From assembly GCA_945862305.1 (NCBI GenBank), contig CAMAXF010000007.1:7611-71610 (forward strand): DNA of 64,000 nt, read 5' to 3'. The notes under the pieces are model-generated. The model ran no database searches. It saw nothing but the letters and a program-made list of their open reading frames with translations, and was not told where the DNA came from. This DNA comes from Bordetella parapertussis (GTDB lineage Bacteria; Pseudomonadota; Gammaproteobacteria; Burkholderiales; Burkholderiaceae_A). The first letter of the stretch is position 1. Each line of letters opens with the position of its first letter. Of this stretch, positions 31,786 to 39,776 are shown piece by piece. The position numbers were made by a program, and so were the translations under genes.

Positions 31786-32748
31786 ATGGCATTGACCTAC
31801 CTAGACTTCGAGCAGTCGGTTGCAGAGCTCGAGGCGAAAATTGAAGAGCTTCGGTTTGTTCAGAGCGACACCGCCATGGACATCTCCGATGAAGTGGCCC
31901 GCCTGAAGGAGAAGGCCGACGCCCAGATCCGCGAGATCTACACCAAGCTCACCCCCTGGCAGATCTCTCAGGTGGCCCGGCATCCGCAGCGCCCCTACAC
32001 CCTCGATTTCATTCAGATGCTCTGCACCGATTTCCATGAACTGCATGGCGATCGCGGCTTTGGAGACGACCCTGCCATTGTGGCCGGGCTGGCTCGATTC
32101 AATGGCCAGTCGGTCATGGTCATGGGCCATCAGAAGGGGCGGGATCTCAAAGAGCGCACCCACCGAAATTTCGGCATGCCACGCCCCGAGGGCTATCGCA
32201 AGGCAGAGCGCCTGATGCTGCTGGCCGAGAAGTTCAAGCTTCCGATCCTGAGTTTCATCGACACGCCGGGTGCCTACCCGGGCATTGGTGCCGAAGAGCG
32301 CGGCCAGTCAGAGGCCATTGGCAGAAACCTGTTTGTCATGGCGGGCCTCAGGGTGCCCTTCATTGCCACGGTGATTGGTGAGGGCGGCTCCGGCGGAGCC
32401 CTGGCCATTGCGGTGGCCGACCAGGTCCTGATGCTGCAGTTCGCCACTTACTCGGTGATCTCGCCAGAGGGCTGTGCCTCGATCCTCTGGAAGAGTGCCA
32501 GCAAGGCCCCCGATGCTGCAGAAACCCTTGGCATCACTGCGCAGCGACTCAAGACACTCGGCCTCATCGACCGCATCGTCATGGAGCCCCATGGTGGCGC
32601 GCATCGCGCACCTCAAGACATGGCCGAGACGCTGCGCAAGGCCATTGCAGACAGCCTGGCCACGGTCGGTGCCATGTCAACCGAGGAGATGCTGGCCCAG
32701 CGCCAGGCTCGGCTGCGGGCCTATGGTCGATTTAAAGAATCCGCCTAA
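31786..32748 (+). CDS. accA: Acetyl-CoA carboxylase carboxyltransferase, alpha subunit
   Basis: A 320-aa subunit that with AccD transfers the carboxyl group from biotin to acetyl-CoA to form malonyl-CoA. The coiled N-terminus ([17 protein letters not shown]) precedes [66 protein letters not shown] and [11 protein letters not shown], all diagnostic. Length is normal. The 3' end overlaps the tilS start by 26 nt. Confidence 0.98.
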   Translation: MALTYLDFEQSVAELEAKIEELRFVQSDTAMDISDEVARLKEKADAQIREIYTKLTPWQISQVARHPQRPYTLDFIQMLCTDFHELHGDRGFGDDPAIVAGLARFNGQSVMVMGHQKGRDLKERTHRNFGMPRPEGYRKAERLMLLAEKFKLPILSFIDTPGAYPGIGAEERGQSEAIGRNLFVMAGLRVPFIATVIGEGGSGGALAIAVADQVLMLQFATYSVISPEGCASILWKSASKAPDAAETLGITAQRLKTLGLIDRIVMEPHGGAHRAPQDMAETLRKAIADSLATVGAMSTEEMLAQRQARLRAYGRFKESA

Positions 32749-33745
32749 GCCTCCCTCGCAGATTCCCCCAAGGCTGCTGGTGGCCTTCTCTGGGGGGCTT
32801 GATTCCACTGTCCTGTTGAAATGGCTCCAGAGTTGGCGCCAGGGCCCCGATGCGTCGGCGGACTGGGCCGGTGTCGAGATTGAGGCGGTTCACCTCCACC
32901 ATGGCTTGCAGCCTGCTGCGGATGTCTTTGAGGCGCACTGCCGCCGCATCTGCGAGGCCTGGCAGGTGCCGCTGGTCGTGGAGCATGCCAAGCCGGATGA
33001 TCAGGCCTGCAAAGAAATCGGCATCGAGGCGGCCGCCAGAACAGTTCGATGGGCGTCCCTGATGGCGTTGGCGCGCAGCAAGGGGGCTGCACTGGTGCTT
33101 GCCCATCATCTTGACGACCAGATCGAGACAGCGCTCCTACAGTGGATGCGCGGCGCCGGACTGGAGGGCCTCTCGGCCATGCCAGCCCTTTACCGCATGG
33201 GCCAAGATGACCAGGCGGTCTGGGTCTGGCGACCCCTGCTGGGGGTGAGCAAGGAGACCCTTCGGGATTGGGCCGTCTCGGTGGGCCTGCGTTGGGTCGA
33301 GGATCCCACCAATCTGAGTGACCGTCACGACCGCAACCGGCTTCGTCGGGATGTGATCCCGGTGCTCAAGGAGATGCGCGCCGGGGTGCTCGAGGCCATG
33401 GCCCGCAGTGTCGAGCATGTGCAGCGCGCGCAGCATCTGCTGTCGGAGCAGGCCGAGGCAGACCTGTTCGCCGTGGTGGATGCCAGTGGTGCGATTGCAC
33501 TGGCCCCGCTTCAGCGACTCTCGAGCGCGCGTCGAATGGCGGTGGTGAGGGCCTGGCTGCGCAAGGCTGGCCTTCGCATGCCACCGTATCGCCGCCTGGA
33601 GGAGTTTGATCGGCAGCTCGAGCTGGCTGGCCCTGAAAGCCGCGCCACGCTTGAAGTCTCTGACACGGCGTTTGCCGGCGGGGCGCCCTTTCGGGTATGT
33701 TTGCGGGCTCACACGCTCCAGATTGAGCGTCTCTCACAAGACTAA
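32723..33745 (+). CDS. tilS: tRNA(Ile)-lysidine synthase
   Basis: A 340-aa enzyme that changes C34 of tRNA-Ile(CAU) to lysidine. The PP-loop ATP motif is [52 protein letters not shown] and [12 protein letters not shown] are characteristic. It is shorter than the E. coli enzyme (432 aa), so the C-terminal tRNA-binding domain is reduced. The ATG at 32723 lies within accA; any earlier start would read deep into accA. lysC follows after 2 nt. Confidence 0.93.
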   Translation: MVDLKNPPKPPSQIPPRLLVAFSGGLDSTVLLKWLQSWRQGPDASADWAGVEIEAVHLHHGLQPAADVFEAHCRRICEAWQVPLVVEHAKPDDQACKEIGIEAAARTVRWASLMALARSKGAALVLAHHLDDQIETALLQWMRGAGLEGLSAMPALYRMGQDDQAVWVWRPLLGVSKETLRDWAVSVGLRWVEDPTNLSDRHDRNRLRRDVIPVLKEMRAGVLEAMARSVEHVQRAQHLLSEQAEADLFAVVDASGAIALAPLQRLSSARRMAVVRAWLRKAGLRMPPYRRLEEFDRQLELAGPESRATLEVSDTAFAGGAPFRVCLRAHTLQIERLSQD

Positions 33746-33747
33746 TC

Positions 33748-35004
33748 ATGGCCCTTATCGTTCACAAGTACGGCGGCACCTCCATGGGTTCCACCGAGCG
33801 GATTCAAAACGTCGCGCGTCGCATTGCCAAGTGGCATCGCGCCGGTCATCAGATGGTGGTGGTGCCCTCGGCCATGTCTGGCGAGACCAATCGCCTGTTG
33901 GGCCTGGCCAAGGAAATCACGGATCGGCCAGACCCGCGTGAATTGGATCAGATTGCAGCGACGGGCGAGCAGGTCTCGGTGGGCCTGCTGGCACTGGCCC
34001 TTCAGAAACAAGGCATACAGGCAAAGAGTTACGCAGGATGGCAGGTGCCCATCCGAACCGATTCGGCCCACACCAAGGCGCGGATCGAGTCGATTGATGA
34101 CGCCCGCGTTCGCGCGGACCTTGATGCGGGCTGTGTGGTGGTGATCACCGGCTTTCAGGGCATCGATGGCGAAGGCTCCATCACCACGCTGGGCCGCGGC
34201 GGATCCGACACGTCTGCCGTGGCGGTTGCAGCGGCCTTGAATGCTGAGGAGTGCCTTATATACACCGATGTGGACGGCGTCTACACCACCGATCCACGAA
34301 TCGTGGCCGAGGCGCGTCGGCTTGAGCGAATCACCTTCGAGGAGATGCTCGAGATGGCCAGCCTGGGCTCGAAGGTCTTGCAGATTCGGTCGGTGGAGTT
34401 CGCCGGCAAATACAAGGTCAAGACCCGAGTGCTCTCGAGCCTGACCGACCCCGAGATGGACCTCGCCACCGAGGCCCAGTCTGGAACACTGATCACCTAC
34501 GAGGAAGACAAGACCATGGAGCAGGCTGTTATTTCAGGCATTGCCTTTAACCGCGACGAGGCCAAGATCACCATTGCTGGCGTGCCCGACAAACCCGGCA
34601 TTGCATACAAGATTCTTGGACCTGTGGCCGAGGCCAACATCGATGTGGACATGATCATTCAGAATGCCAGCCACGATGGCATGACCGATTTCTCCTTCAC
34701 CGTGCATCGCAACGAACTGGCCAAGGCCCTCGAGGTGATTGAGTCCAAGGTGCAGCCGCAGATCCAGGCGCGTGAGATCACCAGCGACAATCAGATCTGT
34801 AAGGTGAGTGTGGTGGGCATTGGCATGCGCTCACATGTTGGCGTGGCCAGTGACATGTTCCAAACCCTCTCGGCCGAGGGCATCAACATTCAGATGATCT
34901 CCACCAGCGAGATCAAGATCTCGGTGGTGATTGCCGATAAATACATGGAGCTTGCCGTTCGAGCCCTTCACAAGGCTTTTGGGCTGGAGGGGCAGGCGGC
35001 CTGA
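33748..35004 (+). CDS. lysC: Aspartate kinase
   Basis: A 418-aa cytoplasmic kinase, first step of Lys/Thr/Met synthesis. The kinase domain opens with IVHKYGGTSMGS and has TLGRGGSDTSAVAVAAAL and YTDVDGVYTTDPRIV. Two C-terminal ACT domains (VISGIAFNRDEAKITIAGVPDKPGIAYKIL, then KVSVVGIGMRSHVGVASDMF) are the site of feedback inhibition. Its length and ACT layout match the alpha2-beta2 type; an internal beta-subunit start may exist but was not assigned. It is followed by tRNA-Ser. Confidence 0.97.
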   Translation: MALIVHKYGGTSMGSTERIQNVARRIAKWHRAGHQMVVVPSAMSGETNRLLGLAKEITDRPDPRELDQIAATGEQVSVGLLALALQKQGIQAKSYAGWQVPIRTDSAHTKARIESIDDARVRADLDAGCVVVITGFQGIDGEGSITTLGRGGSDTSAVAVAAALNAEECLIYTDVDGVYTTDPRIVAEARRLERITFEEMLEMASLGSKVLQIRSVEFAGKYKVKTRVLSSLTDPEMDLATEAQSGTLITYEEDKTMEQAVISGIAFNRDEAKITIAGVPDKPGIAYKILGPVAEANIDVDMIIQNASHDGMTDFSFTVHRNELAKALEVIESKVQPQIQAREITSDNQICKVSVVGIGMRSHVGVASDMFQTLSAEGINIQMISTSEIKISVVIADKYMELAVRALHKAFGLEGQAA

Positions 35005-35023
35005 TTCTGGCCAGATGGTGGGA

Positions 35024-35029
35024 TAGAAT
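35024..35029 (+). promoter_or_regulatory. Candidate -10 element of tRNA-Ser
   Basis: TAGAAT lies 9 nt before the first base of the tRNA, the spacing expected for a tRNA promoter with a very short leader. The -35 region is unclear. Confidence 0.5.
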
Positions 35030-35038
35030 CGCGATAAC

Positions 35039-35129
35039 GGAGACGTGACCGAGAGGCCGAAGGTGCTCCCCTGCTAAGGGAGTATGTGCCAAAAGCGCAT
35101 CGTGGGTTCGAATCCCACCGTCTCCGCCA
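35039..35129 (+). tRNA. tRNA-Ser (anticodon GCU)
   Basis: A 91-nt cloverleaf with a long variable arm. The acceptor stem is GGAGACG / CGTCTCC, and GCCA is encoded at the 3' end. The anticodon stem is CTCCC / GGGAG with loop CTGCTAA, anticodon GCT at 35073-35075. The T-arm is GTGGG-TTCGAAT-CCCAC. It lies after lysC, as in other Burkholderiales. Its last six bases belong to a 21-bp direct repeat whose second copy is at 38440. Confidence 0.97.
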
Positions 35130-35144
35130 AAATAAAAATGGGCC
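35124..35144. repeat. Left copy of 21-bp direct repeat (possible attachment site)
   Basis: It starts CCGCCAAAATAA and ends ATGGGCC. It covers the tRNA-Ser 3' terminus (CCGCCA) and the first half of the terminator stem. The identical right copy is at 38440-38460; the two enclose the cydAB cassette. Confidence 0.75.
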
Positions 35145-35161
35145 CATTCGGGCCCGTTTTT
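35134..35161 (+). terminator. Intrinsic terminator of tRNA-Ser
   Basis: Stem AAAAATGGGCCC / GGGCCCGTTTTT with an ATTC loop, ending in a T-tract. It follows the tRNA directly. Confidence 0.9.
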
Positions 35162-35196
35162 ATTCTCGGAGATGTGTGGTTAATGAGAACCCACCT

Positions 35197-35276
35197 GGGT
35201 TCGAAACGAGCCCGTGGCGAGTTCGATGGACGCTCACTTTGCAAAGCAAAGTTAGGCCGGAGCCAATCCCACCGTC
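35197..35276 (+). other. Spacer with two tRNA-Ser T-arm-like fragments
   Basis: GGGTTCGAA at 35197-35205 and AATCCCACCGTC at 35265-35276 equal the two halves of the tRNA-Ser T-arm and acceptor, but they are separated by 59 nt. A 7-bp stem (ACTTTGC / GCAAAGT, 35236-35252) lies between them. The piece may be a disrupted tRNA 3' end; no gene is seen in 35162-35290. Confidence 0.35.
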
Positions 35277-35290
35277 ATTGCGTCTCATGT

Positions 35291-36289
35291 TCAGCCGTAC
35301 TTCAGCGCGGCCGCCTTGCCCCAAAACACGCGGTACATGAAGACCGTGTAAGCGATGATTACCGGCAGCGTGATGGCCACACCCACAAAAAGCACATTCA
35401 GCGACGCGGTGCTGATGGCAGCCTCCCACACCGTCATGCGGCCAATCACAATGTCGGGAAAGATGCTGTAGGCCAAGCCGAAGAAGGCCAACACAAAAAT
35501 AAGAACGGTATTGGCAATCACCAACCAGCCGTAACCCGCGTTCACTAGGTTCGGACGCATGAGCACCCAACGCATGGCAAAGAACGCCAGGGCGCACATG
35601 AGGGGGACTGGCAGCAGGGCAAATACCTGCGGCACACCAAACCATTTTTCCAATACGCTTTCCTTCACCAGCGGCGTGGCCGCTGATATGGCCAGCAAGG
35701 CACCTGCCATGGGCCAGAGTACGCGCTGAGCCCAGCGCACTGCTTTTTGCTGGAGATCGCCTTCGGTTTTCATGATCAACCAGCCCGCGCCCAGCAACAC
35801 ATAAGCGGCGGGCAATGTAATGGCGATGCCCAGGCTAAATGCCCAACCCAGAGATCCATTTGCAAAGCCGGTGACGTAGCTGCCCAGCATCCACCCTTGC
35901 GACGCACTGGCCATGAGCGAGCCAGCGAAAAAGGCGCGGTTCCAGAACGACTTGTAGCGCAGTGGTGCCTTCACCCTGAAATCAAACGCTACACCGCGCA
36001 GAATCAACCCGATCAGCATCACTGCCACCGGCAGGTAAAGCGCTTGCAGCACCAAGCCATGGGCCATCGGAAAGGCGGTCAACAACACGCCCACGCCCAG
36101 TACCAGCCAAGTCTCGTTGGCGTCCCAAAAGGGGCCGATGCTGGCGATCATGGTGTCCTTCTCAGCGTCGGTCGCTTGCAAGAGCAGCAAGCCAACACCC
36201 AGGTCATAACCGTCCAAAATTACATAAGCCAGCAGGGATAACCCCATCACCGCCAAGAAAAACAGTGGCAGAAATTCAGCCCAAGTCAT
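35291..36289 (-). CDS. cydB: Cytochrome bd-type quinol oxidase, subunit II
   Basis: A 332-aa membrane protein with about eight or nine spans. The start [31 protein letters not shown] has the conserved DGYDLGVG loop, and FWDANETWLVLGVGVLLTAFP is also diagnostic. It is the CioB (cyanide-insensitive) size rather than the 379-aa E. coli CydB. With subunit I it forms the quinol:O2 oxidase in the inner membrane. It lies 55 nt downstream of cydA. No CydX-like small ORF was found after it. Confidence 0.95.
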   Translation of the reverse strand: MTWAEFLPLFFLAVMGLSLLAYVILDGYDLGVGLLLLQATDAEKDTMIASIGPFWDANETWLVLGVGVLLTAFPMAHGLVLQALYLPVAVMLIGLILRGVAFDFRVKAPLRYKSFWNRAFFAGSLMASASQGWMLGSYVTGFANGSLGWAFSLGIAITLPAAYVLLGAGWLIMKTEGDLQQKAVRWAQRVLWPMAGALLAISAATPLVKESVLEKWFGVPQVFALLPVPLMCALAFFAMRWVLMRPNLVNAGYGWLVIANTVLIFVLAFFGLAYSIFPDIVIGRMTVWEAAISTASLNVLFVGVAITLPVIIAYTVFMYRVFWGKAAALKYG

Positions 36290-36344
36290 GTTCGCCTTTC
36301 AAGTTCATTTCACTTTCAGGTGTCGAGCACCAGGTAGCGGTGCG

Positions 36345-37709
36345 TCACACCCCTGCTTTGCCCAACAAGGCACCCGTGGGCGCTTCACGTTTGTGTTCTT
36401 TGGGGTTCTCGGCCATGTACTTCAAGACGCCGACGTAAGTGACCAGCAGCAAGCCGTAGATCACCAGATAGGCCGTTAAGGTGAGCGCAATGTATGGCGG
36501 CGGCAAAGTGGTGGCGGCTTCGCTGGTGCGCATGAAGCCTTGCACCAGGAAGGGTTGGCGGCCGATCTCGGTCACGTACCAGCCTGCCAGCGTGGCGATC
36601 CAGCCAGAAAACGCCATGCCCGACAGCACCCATAGCAGGGGCCTCGGCAGCACCACTTCCGATTGCCTGCGTTGGCGCCACAAGCGCCAAGCGGTGAAAC
36701 CGGCGACCGACAGCATCAAAGAGCCCACGCCCACCATCACGCGAAATGCATAAAAGACTGGCGCCACGGGTGGGTGCGCACCCTCAAATTCGTTTATTCC
36801 TTTCACCTCGCCGTCCAACTCATGGGTCAAGATCAGGCTGGCGCCTTTGGGAATCTTGACTGCGTAGTGGGTGGTGCGTGCTTCGTGGTCCGGAATGCCA
36901 AACAGCGTCAGAGGTGCGCCGCGCTCGGTGTCCCAGATGCCCTCCATGGCAGCGACCTTGGCCGGCTGGTGCTCCAGTGTGTTGAGGCCGTGCATGTCTC
37001 CCACGAGGAATTGCATCGGCATCACGCACGTAGCGGTGAAAATGGCGGCACGCATGGCTTTGTGGGTGCCGCGCGTCGCGCTGCCTTTGAGCAGTTGCCA
37101 AGCACACAACCCAGCGATCAAAAACGATGCGGTCAGCGCTGAGGCAAGCAACTTGTGGGAAAACCGGTAGGGAAATGAGGGGTTGAAGACCACCGCCAGC
37201 CAATCGGTGGGGATGAACTGACCGTTGACGATTTCGAAACCTGCCGGGGTGTGCATCCAGGAGTTCAGGCTCAGGATCCAGAAGGCCGACATGGTGGTAC
37301 CAAACGCGACTAAAAAAGTGGCCACCAGGTGCACCCGCTCGCTCACCCTGCCTCGACCGAACAGCATGATGCCCAGGAAGCTGGCCTCTAGGAAGAACGC
37401 TGTTAGCACCTCATAGCCCAGCAGTGGTCCTGAAATATTGCCTGTGCGTTCCATGAAGCCTGGCCAATTGGTGCCGAACTGGAAGCTCATCACAATGCCT
37501 GAGACCACCCCCAGCGCAAAGGTGAGCGCGAACACTTTGGTCCAGAAATAATAGGCCTCTTCCCAAGCCACATCCCGAGTGCGGGCGAATCGCAGTCGGA
37601 AGAACAACAAGAACCAGCACAGCGCGATGGTGATGGTTGGGAATAGGATGTGGAAGCTGATGTTCGCAGCAAACTGGATACGAGAAAGGATGAGTGCGTC
37701 GATGTCCAT
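36345..37709 (-). CDS. cydA: Cytochrome bd-type quinol oxidase, subunit I
   Basis: A 454-aa membrane protein holding three hemes. The axial histidine H20 is in FAANISFHILFPTITIALCW (E. coli H19). The second heme histidine lies in YRFSHKLLASALTASF. The quinol loop (Q-loop) between GVPDHEARTTHY-type sequence and the next helix is short, the CioA/cyanide-insensitive type. GWYVTEIGRQPFLVQGFMRTSEA is the conserved late segment. High oxygen affinity or cyanide/sulfide tolerance is inferred from the family. It begins 18 nt after the regulator gene, so the three form one operon. Confidence 0.95.
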   Translation of the reverse strand: MDIDALILSRIQFAANISFHILFPTITIALCWFLLFFRLRFARTRDVAWEEAYYFWTKVFALTFALGVVSGIVMSFQFGTNWPGFMERTGNISGPLLGYEVLTAFFLEASFLGIMLFGRGRVSERVHLVATFLVAFGTTMSAFWILSLNSWMHTPAGFEIVNGQFIPTDWLAVVFNPSFPYRFSHKLLASALTASFLIAGLCAWQLLKGSATRGTHKAMRAAIFTATCVMPMQFLVGDMHGLNTLEHQPAKVAAMEGIWDTERGAPLTLFGIPDHEARTTHYAVKIPKGASLILTHELDGEVKGINEFEGAHPPVAPVFYAFRVMVGVGSLMLSVAGFTAWRLWRQRRQSEVVLPRPLLWVLSGMAFSGWIATLAGWYVTEIGRQPFLVQGFMRTSEAATTLPPPYIALTLTAYLVIYGLLLVTYVGVLKYMAENPKEHKREAPTGALLGKAGV

Positions 37710-37727
37710 GATGGCTTTCTTATAAAT

Positions 37728-38324
37728 TCACAGGGTTTGACTTTTGGGGCCAGCGCTCGTTGCTTTGGGAAATCGACCGGTCAGACGATCTTTGAATTCG
37801 AGCACTTTGGTCACCGTGGCGCCCATGCCCATGAGCTGCATGGCGGTCTCGGGCGCGAGCTTTTGCACGTCGTCAAACCAGGTCATGAGGCGATCAATCA
37901 GGTCGTGCATTTCGCGCATCCGCTGCTGGGCATGTCGCTCTGCGTCGGTGGTGGGCGTCTCGAGCAAGGCGGCTCGCAGCATGGACAGCGTGGGCTCAAT
38001 TTCGCGGCGGCGGCGTTCTTCGGCCAGCACCCGAAAAATTTCCCACACATCCGCCGGTGTCTCAAAGTACTCCCTCCGGTCTCCCGCTTGGTGACGTAAA
38101 CGCACCAGGTGCCAGGCCTGCAACTCTTTGAGGCCCATGCTGACATTGGAGCGCGAGAATGCTAACGCTTCGGCAATCTCATCGGCATTCAGAGCCTGCG
38201 GCGACACATAGAGCAGCGCGTATATTTGACCCACCGTGCGGTTGATGCCCCACTTGCTGCCCATTTCACCGAAATGGGCGATGAACTCGCGATTCAAGGA
38301 CGGAATTTGATCTGGGTTAGGCAT
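37728..38324 (-). CDS. GbsR/MarR-family transcriptional regulator of the cyd operon
   Basis: A 198-aa winged-helix regulator. The HTH lies at about residues 27-90: GINRTVGQIYALLYVSPQALNADEIAEALAFSRSNVSMGLKEL, a GbsR-type pattern. The C-terminal half is helical and rich in charged residues. It is the first gene of the cydAB transcript, so it probably regulates that operon and itself. TCAG/CTGA-type repeats in its upstream region (38354-38377) are candidate binding sites. The ligand is unknown. Confidence 0.85.
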   Translation of the reverse strand: MPNPDQIPSLNREFIAHFGEMGSKWGINRTVGQIYALLYVSPQALNADEIAEALAFSRSNVSMGLKELQAWHLVRLRHQAGDRREYFETPADVWEIFRVLAEERRRREIEPTLSMLRAALLETPTTDAERHAQQRMREMHDLIDRLMTWFDDVQKLAPETAMQLMGMGATVTKVLEFKDRLTGRFPKATSAGPKSQTL

Positions 38325-38353
38325 GGCCCCATTTTAACCAAAAAATTCTTAAT

Positions 38354-38377
38354 TTTCAGAAATAACTGAAATATCAG
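38354..38377. promoter_or_regulatory. Inverted repeats upstream of the cyd regulator
   Basis: TTTCAG-N6-CTGAAA (38354-38371) overlaps CTGA-N4-TCAG (38366-38377) in an AT-rich stretch 30 nt before the regulator start. It is a plausible autoregulatory operator. Confidence 0.45.
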
Positions 38378-38439
38378 GAAGTGTCTGATTTGTTTGCCCA
38401 GCAAAAGTGCAGGCGGTTTACAGAGAGGTGCGTTCTGCC

Positions 38440-38460
38440 CCGCCAAAATAAAAATGGGCC
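38440..38460. repeat. Right copy of 21-bp direct repeat
   Basis: Identical to 35124-35144 in all 21 bases. It ends 1 nt before the stop codon of the TlpA-like gene, and no tRNA is attached on this side. Confidence 0.75.
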
Positions 38461-38461
38461 T

Positions 38462-38998
38462 TTAAAGGAAGCGAACGAGGTCCTCGATGTCGTCGGGGAA
38501 CATCTCCCGCAGCTCAATGGCCCTGACCACTGAACCACGATCCAGGACGAACAGCTGGGGCAGACCCCGACGGGCCTTGTAGGTCGACATCCAGACGGGG
38601 TTCGCCATGGCCACGTCGAAGGCGTAGCCGTTCTTCTTCATATAGGCCAGTACATCGTCGCGCGACTTGTCCGTGCTGACCGCAATGACCTCAAGCCCGC
38701 GGTGCCGATGTTTCAAATAGAAGGCATTGAGCAGAGGATTCTGTTTCGCACAGAAGGGGCAGCGGGTGTGCCAGATCTCAATGATGACGACCTTGCCGAC
38801 AGCCTCCGACTGCTTCCAGACACGTCCATCCATGAGTTGGATGTCGGGCAGTACCGTCGCTTTTCCGATCTCAAGCGGTATGGGCGGTGGCGCATTCGGA
38901 GACGAAGGCTGGGCGAGCACCGGCGCCGAAGCCAGGCCCAATGCAATGAAAAGGAGGGGGAGGAGTTGGGATGCCATGCGTGAACGCGACGGTATCAC
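38462..38998 (-). CDS. TlpA-like exported thioredoxin-fold protein of the copper operon
   Basis: A 178-aa protein. The signal peptide is MIPSRSRMASQLLPLLFIALG ending near VLAQ. The thioredoxin domain has the active site CPFC (C80, C83) in EIWHTRCPFCAKQNPLL. The later segment DRGSVVRAIELREMF replaces the usual cis-Pro area; GLPQLFVLD contains that proline. I chose the GTG at 38998, which overlaps the CusF-like stop and gives the positively charged signal-peptide start; the ATG at 38977 would lack those charges. In copper operons such proteins keep periplasmic cysteines or copper sites reduced. It is the last gene of the operon. Confidence 0.85.
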   Translation of the reverse strand: MIPSRSRMASQLLPLLFIALGLASAPVLAQPSSPNAPPPIPLEIGKATVLPDIQLMDGRVWKQSEAVGKVVIIEIWHTRCPFCAKQNPLLNAFYLKHRHRGLEVIAVSTDKSRDDVLAYMKKNGYAFDVAMANPVWMSTYKARRGLPQLFVLDRGSVVRAIELREMFPDDIEDLVRFL

Positions 38999-39285
38999 TT
39001 CCTGCGGATGGCTGTGACCATGTTTCTCTTCCCTTCCACCGCTGCCTGGAATTCAATCTGATCGGTCACCTGCAGGCCATTGAGGAGGGCGGCATCCGAG
39101 ACATAGAAGACCATGGTCATCGGCGGCATGTCCAAGGATGGGATCTCCCCATGTTTGATGGTGAGCCGCTTGTTCTCCGGGTCGAGCCGACGAATCTCTC
39201 CGGTGGCCCATTCCGCGATGGCCGAGGAACAGACGCCAGCCAGCAGCAGACTGGTCATGGCCTTTGCAAGGGTCTTCACGATCAA
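38995..39285 (-). CDS. CusF-like periplasmic copper-binding protein
   Basis: A 96-aa secreted protein; the signal ends near SSAIA. The OB-fold copper site is visible as H45 (LTIKHGEIP) and MPPMTM (M53, M56, M58). In E. coli CusF the ligands are His, Met, Met and a Trp at the position here held by M53, so the cation-pi Trp is replaced by Met, as in several other family members. CusF hands Cu(I)/Ag(I) to the CusCBA pump; no CusA or CusB gene is present here. It overlaps both neighbours by 4 nt. Confidence 0.87.
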   Translation of the reverse strand: MIVKTLAKAMTSLLLAGVCSSAIAEWATGEIRRLDPENKRLTIKHGEIPSLDMPPMTMVFYVSDAALLNGLQVTDQIEFQAAVEGKRNMVTAIRRK

Positions 39286-39776
39286 GCTCCTTTCTTGGGT
39301 CGGTAGGCGGCAAAGACGGTTGCCCGCCCGGCGCCTCTGACAAGCAGCACGTCATACGGGTCGACCTGGCCGCCGTATTCTGGTCCGTCCATGCCGGGTG
39401 ACCCAATTGGCATCTCTGGAACAGACAGCCCAATGGCCTTGGGCCGCTCCTTCAGAAGGCGATGAATCTCTCTGGCGGGCACATGCCCCTCGATCACATA
39501 GCCGTTGACGAGGGCTGTGTGGCAGGAGGCGTACTCCTTGGGCATGCCAACCTCAATGCGCTTTGCATTGTTCCCCACGTCGTAGCCTTTCACCCCAAAG
39601 CCATTGACCTCCAGGTGCTTCATCCACTCCGCGCAGCAGCCACAGGTGGGCGACTTCCAGACCTCGACCAGCGGCTTGTTGAATCGGGCGAGGCCCGCGG
39701 CCGGCATTGCCGTGGCACCCAGGCAGGCCAGGCCCAGGGCTGTGACCAGTCGGCGTCTTTCCAGTTGGCTGCTCAT
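39282..39776 (-). CDS. DUF411-family metal-binding protein
   Basis: A 164-aa protein with an RRR-containing N-terminal signal (LERRRLVTALGLACLG). The DUF411 core has the cysteine cluster TCGCC (C45, C47, C48) and then ASCHTALVNGYVIEGHVPA (C85, H86, H98). Members occur in copper and other heavy-metal operons and are thought to bind Cu. The C-terminal PGMDGPEYGG segment is the conserved end. It overlaps its neighbours by 4 nt on each side, so it is translationally coupled to the cupredoxin and CusF-like genes. Confidence 0.88.
   Translation of the reverse strand: MSSQLERRRLVTALGLACLGATAMPAAGLARFNKPLVEVWKSPTCGCCAEWMKHLEVNGFGVKGYDVGNNAKRIEVGMPKEYASCHTALVNGYVIEGHVPAREIHRLLKERPKAIGLSVPEMPIGSPGMDGPEYGGQVDPYDVLLVRGAGRATVFAAYRPKKGA

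Noticed and set aside
35160..35290. Possible CydX-like small subunit after cydB
   Set aside because: The short frame there (MRRNDGGIGSG...) has no membrane span and reads through the tRNA-like fragments.
35145..38439. Integrase or transposase inside the tRNA-linked cassette
   Set aside because: All three genes in it are accounted for, and no recombinase motif was found on either strand.
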